From contig DASUHD010000175.1 of the NCBI GenBank assembly GCA_036273675.1, positions 27,697 through 91,696 of the forward strand: a DNA stretch of 64,000 nucleotides, given 5' to 3'. A program made the position numbers and the translations under genes. The notes under the pieces are model-generated. The model searched no databases, was not told the DNA's origin, and worked only from the letters and a program-made list of their open reading frames with translations. Source of the DNA: DAHUXT01 sp036273675. GTDB taxonomy: Bacteria; Chloroflexota; Ktedonobacteria; Ktedonobacterales; JADMIN01. Positions 52,253 through 61,605 of this stretch are shown piece after piece; the first letter of the stretch is position 1, and every line of letters begins with the position of its first letter.

Positions 52253-53257
52253 CTACGGCCCGGTCATTTTCACACCCGTCGAGGTGTAGGCCCAGTCTGG
52301 ATTCCAGGCCCCGTTCGCCGAGTTGTTGTCGCGCTGAACCCAGGTGAAGCCGAGATCCCAATGCATCGGGTGACTGGAGTTCGGCACATAGATGCCCACC
52401 ACCGGCTCGGGGTCCGACGTGTTCTTGCGATCGCCGACGCTATAGCGGTCGCCATAGTACAGCGACCAGAGAGAGTAGACCCCGTATGGCGTGCTGAAAT
52501 GTCCGCCTGCCCATGCGTCAATGCTCACTTCGAAGCGGTTGACGGTGTAGCTTGCCATTGGATCGCGGAAGACGACACTCGTGATCTGCGCGGGGTAGGA
52601 GTTCCGCGGATCATTGTAGGAGTAGACGCCCGTCACCAGGATCGAATGGAGTCCGCCATTGATCTGCGCCGTGAGCGGCTCGTGCCAGGTCGCCAACGCT
52701 CGTGCCATGCTGGTCGTTGCCTGAAGTACCTGCGTGTAGAACCAGCCTGGGGCTCTGTTGGAGAACTGCCAGCGGTAGATGTAGTTGTGGTAGTAGGTGT
52801 TATTTGGGCTGTAGTTCCACGTCATGTAGGCGATGGAACGCGGGTCAGTTCCGAAGTCCCGCGAGATGTTGGTCACGCCTCCGTACGGGTTGATCGGCGT
52901 GGGATGGCCCCACTGGCTTGCGCCGGAGGTCTGGTTGTTGCGGGCGATGGTCTTCTGGTCGGCGGTGCTGCGGAAGCGCATCGCCACACCGCGCACCTCA
53001 TCGTTGTAGTTGACAGCCGCCTCGGCGCTCTCGATTCCGCAATAGGGGCCAGGCGCCTGTGGCCAGATGGATTTGATCGCATTGATCGTCATCGTTGAGT
53101 CGGCCCCGTAAAACGTACCCGCGCCTGGGTTCGCTTGTGCGGCTTGTGCGGTCGGCGTTAGGCCCGCGCCATCGCGCCACACCGTTGTCCATAGTGCTCC
53201 GGTCGCAACCAAGAGCAGCACACAGACGCGGAGGGCTACTCGTTGCGCATACGTCAT
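52253..53257 (-). CDS. Secreted papain-like cysteine protease (C39-like)
   Basis: 334 residues with a perfect ribosome site (AAGGAGGTGTAACCG before the ATG). A signal peptide (VCVLLLVATGALWTTVW) ends near TAQAAQA. The mature domain has a Cys in GPYCGIESAEAAVNYN and a His in GGLHSILVTGVYSYNDPR, the order and spacing expected of a papain-fold/C39-type peptidase, but it lacks an ABC-transporter domain. Aromatic-rich C-terminal half (YSLWSLYYGDRY). It may act on the cell surface or outside. An island gene with the 280-aa membrane protein downstream. Confidence 0.75.
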   Translation of the reverse strand: MTYAQRVALRVCVLLLVATGALWTTVWRDGAGLTPTAQAAQANPGAGTFYGADSTMTINAIKSIWPQAPGPYCGIESAEAAVNYNDEVRGVAMRFRSTADQKTIARNNQTSGASQWGHPTPINPYGGVTNISRDFGTDPRSIAYMTWNYSPNNTYYHNYIYRWQFSNRAPGWFYTQVLQATTSMARALATWHEPLTAQINGGLHSILVTGVYSYNDPRNSYPAQITSVVFRDPMASYTVNRFEVSIDAWAGGHFSTPYGVYSLWSLYYGDRYSVGDRKNTSDPEPVVGIYVPNSSHPMHWDLGFTWVQRDNNSANGAWNPDWAYTSTGVKMTGP

Positions 53258-53686
53258 CGGTTACACCTCCTTGCGATCACGCGTCGCTAGTTCACCGATG
53301 AGGCTTGGTGGGCTGTACCCAATGTGGCCGATTAGCCTAGCTCATGCTGACGCCTGCAACCGGCGCATGACCGCTCACTCGCTAGCCTACAATACCCACA
53401 TCACGCCGCCGTCACGTCCAGACCGTCGTTCAGCACATCTATCTCACAGTCCCTCCATGCGCCTCCGCATCACGTCATCCCGTATCGCGGCATACCGCAT
53501 TGCGCGTCCTCGGACGGTTGGCTGACCGAATGAATGGTGGCTTGGAGCGGATAGTGCACTGCTCATGCTCCTGACATGCATAGGAGCCAGGTGAATCTAC
53601 AGCGGTCACCGTGTCATTGTCAGCGGTAACTTCGTAGATCACCTGGCTCGCTCATGATAGGCACGCCAGGCGTCAGGACCACATTA
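53258..53686. other. Intergenic region of the island, no gene seen
   Basis: 429 bp lying between the start of the protease gene and the end of the DUF5671 gene, both on the minus strand. It includes the inverted repeat listed at 53584; the rest holds the protease promoter. No frame with a ribosome site. Confidence 0.55.
53584..53649 (-). terminator. Long inverted repeat, probable terminator of the DUF5671 gene
   Basis: GAGCCAGGTGAATCTAC (53584-53600) pairs with GTAGATCACCTGGCTC (53634-53649), with one bulged base and a 33-nt loop. It lies 38 bp past the DUF5671 stop. Confidence 0.5.
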
Positions 53687-55381
53687 TCATTTGTGCGACT
53701 CTTGCAGTTGAGCGGTGCTCTGCTCGTCACGCGCCAGCGCTTTGATCTGACTGGTAGCCTCACCCAGATCTAGAGCATGCGACTGATATGCCCTCAGCAC
53801 TCGCTCGATTGCTGACGTGAATTCAGCCTCATCCGGTGAGATAGCCGCAGTTTCAGGCCTGGCCGCCACAGCTGGTGTCGCCTCTGCGGCGGGAGTAGCA
53901 GCTTCCTTCAGGCGCGCGACGAGCGCCCCTATCGAATGCTCTTGAAGAGCCGTCCAGCCGTAGCTGACCACCAGAATGATTCCAACCAGCAGCACGGCCA
54001 ATCCCGCCCGCACAATCTGTTCCCAATTGCCGAGCGGCGCGCCCAGCAGCGAGGTCCCAAGCGCGTACAGCGTCATGGTAAGCCCAACTGCTCCGGTAAT
54101 GATCCCTCCCGCAAGCAGCGCGAGGATGAATCCACGTCGAGGCGCGCTCTCTTCGGCGGATCTGGTCGAGCGGCGCAGATGCACGGCAAGCGGTATATAT
54201 GCCAGACCAGCAATTGCCAGTGCCAATGCGCCTGCCCATTGGGTCGCGAACGTCTCACCGGCAGAAGCTCCGATCCATTGGAAGGTTGTATAGAAGATGC
54301 GCCCAACACCCCACCAGAACGCGACCGCAATGATTACCGCCGCGACAGCCTCGGTCACCAGTTGTGTTAGGCGGGCGCCGGGCGGTAGATAGGCCTTCTC
54401 TGCCCACAGCCAAACGCCATAGGCCACGACGAGAAGGGCGCCAATGCTCAGCGGCGAGACAAAGTCATACGATGCGTTCCAGGGGTGCGCAATATCGCCC
54501 CACAGGACAGGTACACCAAACAGCGCCCGCAGGAGCAGCTCGATGCCAAGCGTTAGCCCCACCAGAGAAGCGCCTATACCAAGAGCGAGGCTGCCAATAT
54601 GCGAAGTCATGCGGATCAGGGACTTCTTGTCGTCTCGCGCCATCAGCGCGTATAGCGCAATCGCTGCGGCTGGGATGGCGACCGCGAGCCAGAGAAAGAC
54701 GGGGTTCGGCAATGTGCACGGCCCCAGAATGGGCCCTAACGCGGTGTTGCTACAGGCATTGGGGTCGAGTGGGCTATAGAGATTCGCGCGCGTCAACAGG
54801 CTCGCCACCGACGTGCGTACTGCCGTTCCCCAGTAGCCGAGCGTGATCATGGCAAGCAGGATCAGCGGAAAACCAAACAGATGGAGCCGCTGCATGATGA
54901 CGCCGACTCTTGATTCCACCGGGAATCTTCGCCGCTCCACCTCTAGCACGGCAAACACCAGCAGCGCCGCGATCATCGCCGCGAACAGACCAGTCGTATC
55001 CGCCGTCGTTGGCGGCTGAGCATGGGCAAGACTGGTAAATGCGCTCGCGCCGGTAATCGTCGCGACGAGCGCGGCGAACGCCTCGGTAGCGTTGAGAAAG
55101 AAAGCCCGGACGCCGCCGCGGGCCGCCTCCGCGTATTCGACGATGTCCCGCTGGATGAGCCGCAGATGGAGCGCGCCAAGCGCTGCGGCGATAATCCAGG
55201 CGGTGAAGGCAAAGACAACGCTCTGCACCAACTCTTGCTGCCCAGGCGCCGCACGGTAGGAGCCGCGTAACGCCGTGTAGGATAGCAATGTGTTGAGCAA
55301 CACGCCAAGACCAACCGCGGCCAGGATAAGCAGGGCGATGGTGACTACATACAGATAGATGCGGTAGAGCTGGCGGACCAT
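53687..55381 (-). CDS. Polytopic membrane protein, DUF5671
   Basis: 564 residues with about 12 hydrophobic segments. The repeated unit that starts with VRQLYRIYLYVVTIALLILA and continues AFTAWIIAAALGALHLRLIQ matches the DUF5671 domain; three to four copies can be traced (VRTSVASLL..., YDFVSPLSIGALLVVAYGVW). The C-terminal 90 residues are soluble with a helical end (VLRAYQSHALDLGEATSQIK). Function unknown; it is common in Chloroflexota membranes. The ribosome site is weak. Confidence 0.8.
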   Translation of the reverse strand: MVRQLYRIYLYVVTIALLILAAVGLGVLLNTLLSYTALRGSYRAAPGQQELVQSVVFAFTAWIIAAALGALHLRLIQRDIVEYAEAARGGVRAFFLNATEAFAALVATITGASAFTSLAHAQPPTTADTTGLFAAMIAALLVFAVLEVERRRFPVESRVGVIMQRLHLFGFPLILLAMITLGYWGTAVRTSVASLLTRANLYSPLDPNACSNTALGPILGPCTLPNPVFLWLAVAIPAAAIALYALMARDDKKSLIRMTSHIGSLALGIGASLVGLTLGIELLLRALFGVPVLWGDIAHPWNASYDFVSPLSIGALLVVAYGVWLWAEKAYLPPGARLTQLVTEAVAAVIIAVAFWWGVGRIFYTTFQWIGASAGETFATQWAGALALAIAGLAYIPLAVHLRRSTRSAEESAPRRGFILALLAGGIITGAVGLTMTLYALGTSLLGAPLGNWEQIVRAGLAVLLVGIILVVSYGWTALQEHSIGALVARLKEAATPAAEATPAVAARPETAAISPDEAEFTSAIERVLRAYQSHALDLGEATSQIKALARDEQSTAQLQESHK

Positions 55382-55960
55382 TGACCTACCCCTGCTTTCT
55401 TCCCGAATCGTCGCGCATGGCTGCGCTATCGAGATAGTCCCAAACCGATACGGAGGGATGAAGCCGATGAGCGGGCCACGAACTGGCCCTCACGAGAACG
55501 CATGTGGCCATCGCCTTAGCGGAAGTGTATGAAGCGGGTATCACGAAGCGGTCAAACGGAGGCGCTGGCGCATCACACTGCCATCACAAGTGGACAGGAT
55601 AGTGTACACGCGAGTCGTGCCTGCGATCGCGGATGTAATCTCTCTTCTGTATCCAAATTCATCTGGCGCCAGGCCTTTCTGCGCGCTTGCTCGGACCGCT
55701 TTCTTCACGCCGCAAGTGTTACAACGCATGCTCAACTGTGAGCTTTCTGTGACCTCATAGGTCAAATGGTGATCTTGATGTTATGCCGTACAGCTACCCT
55801 CATACTGAGGATGCGGTTGCTACTACACCCCCTCTATACTCGACGCTATGTAATCGCATCATGTGACACGCACGATGAACAAGAGTGAGGCATACTCGGC
55901 CCTGAGATGCAAAGGGAAGCTTGCGCCACACTCTGCGTGGCACAGGAAGGAATCGAACAG
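55382..55960. other. Intergenic region of the island
   Basis: 579 bp between divergent genes. A 74-codon minus-strand frame (55541-55765) has a CxxC (RCNTCG) but no ribosome site or known family and was not called. Promoters of both flanking genes must lie here. Confidence 0.45.
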
Positions 55961-57217
55961 ATGTCACAGCGAACGCTCGCATCTTCGCGCCAAGGAGTTC
56001 AGCGACTTCGGCGAGGCGCGACGGCGTTGGTGATGGGGTTGGCGCTATTGGTTGCGGCGTGTGGGGCTGGTCCGCAGACGGGTCCTGCTCCGACGGCCAC
56101 ACCGAAACCATCCGCCACACCGACACCGGTTCCCTGCACGACTTGGCGTGTCGTGTCCAGCCCGAACCAAACGCAATACGCTTCGTCTACCCTGAATGCG
56201 GTGAGCGCGGTGTCGCAGTCAGCCGCCTGGGCGGTCGGCGGGAGCACCACTGATGGTGTCGCCGAGCGCAGTCTTATTGAGCAGTGGGATGGCAGCGCCT
56301 GGCGCATCGTCCCCAACGCGAGCGCCATCTCGTTTTCGAGCATGGTCATCGTGTCTCCGAATGATGTGTGGGCCGTTGGATATAACCGCACCCCACGACA
56401 AACCGGATTCATCAGCCAGTTCGAGCACTGGAATGGCGCACAGTGGAGTATCGTACCCAGCCCCAACTCCGACCAACCCAACAACTTTATCCTTAGCATG
56501 GCAGCCGTTGCCACCAATGACGTTTGGGCTGTGGGAAAAGACCTCTCCAGCGATATCGGACTACCGCTGATCGAGCGATGGAATGGCACGAGTTGGCAGG
56601 TGGTTGCAACGCCCCCACTGCCCAGCGTCAGTGACAGTGCGCTGAACTCCGTTGCGCGGATCCCCGGAACTGCCAACCTCTGGGCAGTCGGCTATACCCT
56701 GAAGGCTCCGCGTCCCGCCTATAACCAGCCGCTGATTGAACGCTGGGATGGCGGAGCCTGGCACGTCGTCGCTGGCCCTGCCTTGCCCAGCGGCGCGTTT
56801 GGTGGCGAATTGCGTGGCGTCGTCGCCCTCTCGCCAACGGATGCCTGGGCAGTTGGGGACTACACCGCAAGCAATCACACTATTCGCACGCTGATCATGC
56901 ACTGGAATGGTATCTCCTGGCAGGTGGCAGCGAGTCCAGATACCTGGGGCTCACTGACAAGCGTGGCAGCGGCAGGAGCACACGACGTGCGGACAGTTGG
57001 GCACATTGCTATTGGGGATGGCAATAACCAGCATGCGCTCATAGGGCAATGGGACGGCGCGAGCTGGCGCATGCTCAGAGGCCCTGAGCCTGGTACAGTA
57101 AGCTCCAGCAATCTGGGCAGTATCGCGGCGGACAGCGCGGGGAATTACTGGGCCGTGGGCAGCAGTTATGGCACTGGGAGCTCTGGCGATAGGACGCTGA
57201 TCTTACACTGCCCGTAG
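55961..57217 (+). CDS. Lipoprotein with beta-propeller-like repeats
   Basis: 418 residues from the ATG at 55961 (GGAAGGA nine bases before). The signal peptide ends in the lipobox LLVAACGAG, followed by a Pro/Thr stalk (TATPKPSATPTPVP). The rest consists of seven or so repeats of about 50 residues with the pattern DVWAVG ... LIEQWDGSAWRIVPNA, likely blades of a beta-propeller. Such proteins bind partners at the cell surface and are frequent in Ktedonobacteria-like genomes. Function unknown. Confidence 0.82.
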   Translation: MSQRTLASSRQGVQRLRRGATALVMGLALLVAACGAGPQTGPAPTATPKPSATPTPVPCTTWRVVSSPNQTQYASSTLNAVSAVSQSAAWAVGGSTTDGVAERSLIEQWDGSAWRIVPNASAISFSSMVIVSPNDVWAVGYNRTPRQTGFISQFEHWNGAQWSIVPSPNSDQPNNFILSMAAVATNDVWAVGKDLSSDIGLPLIERWNGTSWQVVATPPLPSVSDSALNSVARIPGTANLWAVGYTLKAPRPAYNQPLIERWDGGAWHVVAGPALPSGAFGGELRGVVALSPTDAWAVGDYTASNHTIRTLIMHWNGISWQVAASPDTWGSLTSVAAAGAHDVRTVGHIAIGDGNNQHALIGQWDGASWRMLRGPEPGTVSSSNLGSIAADSAGNYWAVGSSYGTGSSGDRTLILHCP

Positions 57218-58064
57218 GCATTGGCTGAACCGAGCCATGCGCGGCAGGCCTCTATCCGACACTACCTTCGTCTGGAGCCTAGACGTTTGTGAATGCGCCT
57301 GGGCCACTAAGGCGGGTGTGGCGACAGGCGCTTGGGACGGAATGGCAACGAAACGCTATGCGGAGAAAACGGAGCGCCCACGTAGCGCCTGGCTAATTGC
57401 CCGTGGCGTCATGTGGGCGTCTTGCCCTGCGCTGTGGGATAAGCTGATTCTCGCATCGCGGGACTTGATATGCTCTCTTGGCGCCTACACGTCGAGAGCT
57501 ACTCACCACCTTCGTCTTGAGGAACGAACTCAGGGTCGAAGGGCTTTACGTGAGCGGCGCTACCCGCGTTGGCTCGTTCTGATGCCACGAGCAAATCCTA
57601 CTAGATCAGAAAAAGCATTAAAGCGAGGGGACGCTAATGTTATGAGGAGTATGTGGTTTTTCTTCGTTATTCAGGTAACGTTTAGGATCTTGAAGGTTCA
57701 AGTCATGGGATGCGTCCTGCGCTCGTGAGACGTGAGCACTACAAGTCATCTCATAAATGGGTGACACGTTGCGTCCTTAAAGGTGGATGCAGCAATAATG
57801 AATATCAATAATGGATATGATGAACGCACAACGGGCGGTGTGGGAGTCACCGATCGGCGAGATACCGCACCGACGGACGCGGGAGACCCTGGCGAGCGGC
57901 GGGAAATCCTGAACTGCGTCATGGTGGCTACTTCTGCCCGCTGACTCCCTGAGCACGCTATACTTAGATACCAGGCTACATACGAGATCTACATTCTTCG
58001 GTGGCGCAGACGCAGGCGTCCTGCCGGGGAAGTGCGGATGTAGGCGTGGGGGAGAAAGCTGGCT
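57218..58064. other. Long gap in the island, no supported gene
   Basis: 847 bp. A 163-codon plus-strand frame (57237-57728) has neither ribosome site nor any familiar domain; a 48-codon frame at about 57798 has AAAGGTGG ten bases before but no other support. GC content drops near 57600-57720. It could be the remains of decayed genes. Confidence 0.4.
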
Positions 58065-58913
58065 ATGCAGAATATGCAAAAAATGTCGGCGCAAGATGCA
58101 ACCTCAACGTCGCACAAGCATGGTCGCCTGGATGTGGGTGCGATCACAAACTTCTTCAGTGATCCACACAATTCCCGCCAGTGGTGGCAGCGGCTCTTTG
58201 CTGAGTTGGTGGGCGCCTTCCTGTTGACTCTGGTGGCGGCAGGCGCCGATGTCATCGGTGCGGCGACTGGGCATCCAGCCGACGGCCTCGCGCGTTATGT
58301 CGCGCCGGCCTTGCTGGTAATGGCGATGATCTACACAATTGGCAACGTCTCGGGCGCCCATCTGAACCCAGTGGTTACGCTGGCCTTCTCGCTACGGAGT
58401 GATTTTCCGTGGAGGCGGGTGTTGGGCTATTGGGGCGCCCAGATGGCCGGATCATTGCTGGCGGCGCTCTTCCTGCTGATCGTCTTCGGCGACAGGGCGC
58501 ACCTGGGTGCGACGATTCCGAACCCGCGGACAGGGGATGGCGCGGCCCTGGTGACTGAGATCGTGCTGACGGCGCTCCTGGTGACGGTGATCCTGGGTAC
58601 AGCGCACAACGAGCGGCTGGTGGGACACAATGCCGCCTTCGCTGTGGCTGGAACGATCGCGCTAGCGGGCCTGTTCGCGGGACCCGTTAGCGGGGCGTCG
58701 ATGAATCCTGCACGCTCGTTCGGTCCCGCAGTGTTGGGTGGGACGCTCGGGAGCTATTGGATCTATCTGATAGGCCCAGTCATCGGTGCGCTGCTCGCCG
58801 TGGGGATTGCGTGGATTCTACGCGGTAGCCACAGTCCTGCGGCCGTGGCGGCCGCGACTGGTGACGAGTCCGCCACGGATGGCGACATACAGCGACAAGA
58901 GCGGCACGAATAG
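58065..58913 (+). CDS. Aquaporin / MIP-family channel
   Basis: 282 residues with six membrane helices. Both half-helix signatures are present: HLNPVVTLAFSL (NPV instead of NPA) and SMNPARSFGPAVLGG. The N-terminal 45 residues are hydrophilic. The Arg after the second NPA suggests a water- or small-solute channel. GGGGGAG lies ten bases before the ATG. An RHS gene fragment begins in another frame at its 3' end, so the end of the gene may itself have been altered by recombination. Confidence 0.93.
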   Translation: MQNMQKMSAQDATSTSHKHGRLDVGAITNFFSDPHNSRQWWQRLFAELVGAFLLTLVAAGADVIGAATGHPADGLARYVAPALLVMAMIYTIGNVSGAHLNPVVTLAFSLRSDFPWRRVLGYWGAQMAGSLLAALFLLIVFGDRAHLGATIPNPRTGDGAALVTEIVLTALLVTVILGTAHNERLVGHNAAFAVAGTIALAGLFAGPVSGASMNPARSFGPAVLGGTLGSYWIYLIGPVIGALLAVGIAWILRGSHSPAAVAAATGDESATDGDIQRQERHE

Positions 58914-59517
58914 TGTCGAGAGCCGAGAGCGCCAGCCGACCACCCTGACCTACTCGGACAACGAGGTGGCCAGCTACGGCTATGACGCTAACTCTGGCTG
59001 GCTCAACAGCCTGAGCGCGACCCCGGCGGGTGGCAGCGCCACGACGCTCTTGGGCAGCATCGGCTACACTGGCGCGGGCGGGGCGGCAGGGCACGCCACC
59101 AGCGCCAGTGTCGGCGGTGGGGTCTACACCTTCGGCGCCAGCTACGACGCCGATACGCGCCTCAGCAGCCTGAGTGTCAGCAACACCAGCACCAGCGCGC
59201 CGCTCTTCCAGAGCCAACGGGGCTATGACGCGGCCAGCAACGTGACGGCGGTCGCAACCACCCTCTCAGCAGGCACGGACAACCAGGCGTTCTGCTACGA
59301 CGACGAGAATCGCCTCGTCTGGGCGGGGTCTACCGGCACACCAAGCTGTGGCACATCCTTGACGGCGGGCAGCTTGAGCAGCGCCAATTACACCCAAACC
59401 TTCAGCTATGATACCCTCGACCGGCTCACCAGTGGGCCACTAGGCAGCTACACCTATGGCGACAGCGCGCATCTCCATGGAGTGACGAGCATTGGCAGTG
59501 GGAAAAACAGGGGATAG
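58877..59517 (+). pseudogene. RHS/YD-repeat protein fragment, both ends lost
   Basis: The frame reads RHS-type YD repeats: NEVASYGYDANSGWLNSL, RGYDAASNVTAVATTL, FCYDDENRLVWAG, FSYDTLDRLTSGPLG. It has no signal or start of its own, beginning inside the aquaporin end, and is cut off four bases before the att copy at 59522, where a repeat (YTYGDSAHLHGVTSI) is interrupted. A full RHS protein has over 1000 residues; about 200 are left. The RHS gene may have been broken by the island's insertion or by later deletion. Confidence 0.75.
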
Positions 59518-59521
59518 CGGA

Positions 59522-59587
59522 CTTCAAAACGGTTGCGCGGGCGCTCGCGCGTTCGTGGGTGGGTTCGACTCCCATACGCCTCTGCCC
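59522..59587 (+). repeat. Putative distal attachment site: copy of selC 3' half
   Basis: 64 of 66 bases match selC from CTTCAAAACGG of the anticodon loop through the variable and T arms to GCCTCTGCCC. Both mismatches lie in the variable arm. No D arm or 5' acceptor strand precedes it, so it is not a functional tRNA. Confidence 0.88.
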
Positions 59588-59630
59588 TGGTAGTCTCAGT
59601 CTCGTAACCGCCAGCAGAAACTACGCAAGG

Positions 59631-61352
59631 CTACGACGGGAAGAGCTGGACTTGCGGGACGATCTGCTGCGCCTGCCTCTCACTCTGCCAGTACAACTGG
59701 ATGACAGCGGCGCCACCACCCTGATAGTACTCGAGCGTGATGGCGTAGCGCTGGCCCGCCGCCAGCGTGATGGGACCCGAGTTCGATATGGCGCTGTGAT
59801 CAGTCCAGTTGTCGACGACAATCTGGTTGTTTATGAGCAATCGCACCCCGTCATCTGAGGTCGTCGTGAAGGTGTAGGTCTCGGAATAGAGCGGGACTAC
59901 ATATCCTGTCCAGCGCACCGAGTAGTTGCTTGCGACTCCGGTGATCGGCGGAGCGGGACCCCAATTTGTGAAGTTGATGATGGGGTCGGTACGCGTCATC
60001 GCGGGCGTTCCCGTGAGGGTCCTGTTCGAGAAATAGGAGCCAGTGAGGCCCGTGCCAACGGGTATCGGCGTCGCGGTTGCGGTGGGTCGTGGCTTCGGCG
60101 TGGCGGTTGGCGGCGTCGTTGGGGTTGGTAGCAAGGTTGCCGTTGGTAGCGGTGTTTCTGTCGGCTGCAACGTCGCCGTGGCCGTCACCGTCGGCAGGAC
60201 AATCGGCTGACTCTTCGCCAGCCAGGGCCATTGGAACCCCGTTCGAGAAGCCAAGGCGATTCCCGCGAACGAGCCCATCAGGAGCAATAGAACTGCCAGG
60301 GCCACAAGAAGCCAGCGGCGTGGCCCTCGCCACGGAGATGAGCCGCCACCGATACCCGGTGGCGTACCGCCAGCGCCTCCCCCACGTCCTCGCCTGCGCC
60401 GAGAAGGCGCCGCCGCCGTTGGAACCGCTTCGAATCGGTGTGTCTTTCGCGGCCAGACGCCTACTGTTGGCACCGAGACAGTGTCTGGCTCGGCGATTGC
60501 CGCCGCTAGCGCCTCGGCAAAGCTGCGCGCATCGGGAAAGCGATCCTCTGGCTGGCGGGCGAGCGCGCGCATGACGGTCGCCTCCAGCTTGCGGCTGACA
60601 TTGGGATTGTGCTTCGAGGGTGGTATCAGCGGAGCCGTGAGCACCAGCGCGGCAACCTCATAGGGGGTCTCGGCCTCGTGAGGAACGACGCCTGTCAGCA
60701 GCTCATAGAGCACTGTCCCCAGCCCATAGATGTCGGCGCGCTGATCCACCGGCCCATTCCGCAGCTGTTCCGGCGCCATATATTCGGGCGTACCCACTGG
60801 CAGGCCTGTCGCCGCCAGCGTCTGCATCACCCCCGGCCGTCGCAGGAACATTGCTTCACGCGCAATGCCGAAGTCCGTGAGCATCGCCTTGCCCTTTTGG
60901 TCGAGCAGAATGTTCTCAGGCTTGACATCGCGATGGACCAGTCCCATTTCATGGGCGGCCTCAAGCGCGGAGGCAATCTCGACGACTACGCGCCCAGCCG
61001 CGACAAGTGGCAGGGTACCCTCACGGTCAAGGCGGTCACGCAGCGACTCGCGCAGGATCGGCATCACCTGGTAGAGCAGCCGCTGACGTTTTATGACCTC
61101 CTCGCCGTAGTGGTAGACGGGAACGATGTGGGGATGGTTGAGCGCGGCGACGCGGCGAGCCTCCGTGCGGAAGCGTGCGACGTAGTTGGGGTCGGCTGCC
61201 AGGATTGGCGGCAGCACCTTCACGGCGACCAAGCGATTCAGGCGGGGGTCCAGTGCGCGATAGACCTCAGCCATCCCGCCGCTCCCCAGCAGCGACTGAA
61301 GCACGAATACGCCCAGTTGCTGCCCTTGCAGATCGCCTGCTCCAACAGCCAC
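59631..61352 (-). CDS. Transmembrane Ser/Thr kinase with extracytoplasmic PA14 domain
   Basis: 573 residues from a GTG at 61352 with GGAGGAA six bases before; an ATG eight codons earlier has no site. Residues 1-285 form the kinase: LLGSGGMAEVYRA, VAVKVLPP, VHRDVKPEN near 136, TDFGIA, GTPEYMAPEQL. One membrane helix lies at about 342-365, then a Thr/Pro stalk (TATPKPRPTATATPIP) and, at 430-573, a PA14 domain (GSYFSNRTLTGTP; TTSDDGVRLLINNQIVVDNW). PA14 domains often bind sugars, so the kinase may sense glycans. It lies just outside the island, 43 bp past the att copy. Confidence 0.93.
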   Translation of the reverse strand: MAVGAGDLQGQQLGVFVLQSLLGSGGMAEVYRALDPRLNRLVAVKVLPPILAADPNYVARFRTEARRVAALNHPHIVPVYHYGEEVIKRQRLLYQVMPILRESLRDRLDREGTLPLVAAGRVVVEIASALEAAHEMGLVHRDVKPENILLDQKGKAMLTDFGIAREAMFLRRPGVMQTLAATGLPVGTPEYMAPEQLRNGPVDQRADIYGLGTVLYELLTGVVPHEAETPYEVAALVLTAPLIPPSKHNPNVSRKLEATVMRALARQPEDRFPDARSFAEALAAAIAEPDTVSVPTVGVWPRKTHRFEAVPTAAAPSRRRRGRGGGAGGTPPGIGGGSSPWRGPRRWLLVALAVLLLLMGSFAGIALASRTGFQWPWLAKSQPIVLPTVTATATLQPTETPLPTATLLPTPTTPPTATPKPRPTATATPIPVGTGLTGSYFSNRTLTGTPAMTRTDPIINFTNWGPAPPITGVASNYSVRWTGYVVPLYSETYTFTTTSDDGVRLLINNQIVVDNWTDHSAISNSGPITLAAGQRYAITLEYYQGGGAAVIQLYWQSERQAQQIVPQVQLFPS

Positions 61353-61605
61353 GGTAACTTCCTCCCGCCACATCATCGCTTAGTCGTCGTGGGCAGAGTG
61401 TAACAGAAAACGCACCCTTGTCATAGTGAGGAATTTGTCGCCCCTTGATCAATGTTATCTATGCGCGCCTGGTACGCGGCGTCGTTGTGCTGCTACATGA
61501 CAATCTGGCCCCGTTATTGCGGACGGTGTGTACCTCGGAGAACCCAAGGAGCATGATGTCTACACGCGACGTGGACAGTATTACTGCGTGAATGGAGGCG
61601 TCGAA

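Larger units (their letters stand above)
47022..59587. mobile_element. Probable genomic island integrated at selC (12.6 kb)
   Basis: Bounded by the intact selC and a 66-bp copy of its 3' half. A tyrosine recombinase remnant lies next to the tRNA, as expected. Contents: flavoprotein, release-factor-like remnant, beta-CASP nuclease, papain-like protease with a membrane partner, DUF5671 protein, beta-propeller-like lipoprotein, aquaporin and a truncated RHS gene. Remnants of three genes and long gaps indicate an old, decaying island that is probably fixed. No replication, conjugation or phage structural genes are seen. Confidence 0.75.

Noticed and set aside
57237..57728. 163-codon plus-strand frame in the island
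   Set aside because: No ribosome site, odd composition and no domain; more likely decayed DNA.
59522..59587. Second selenocysteine tRNA gene
   Set aside because: Only the 3' half is present; no D arm or 5' acceptor strand lies upstream, so it is an integration footprint.
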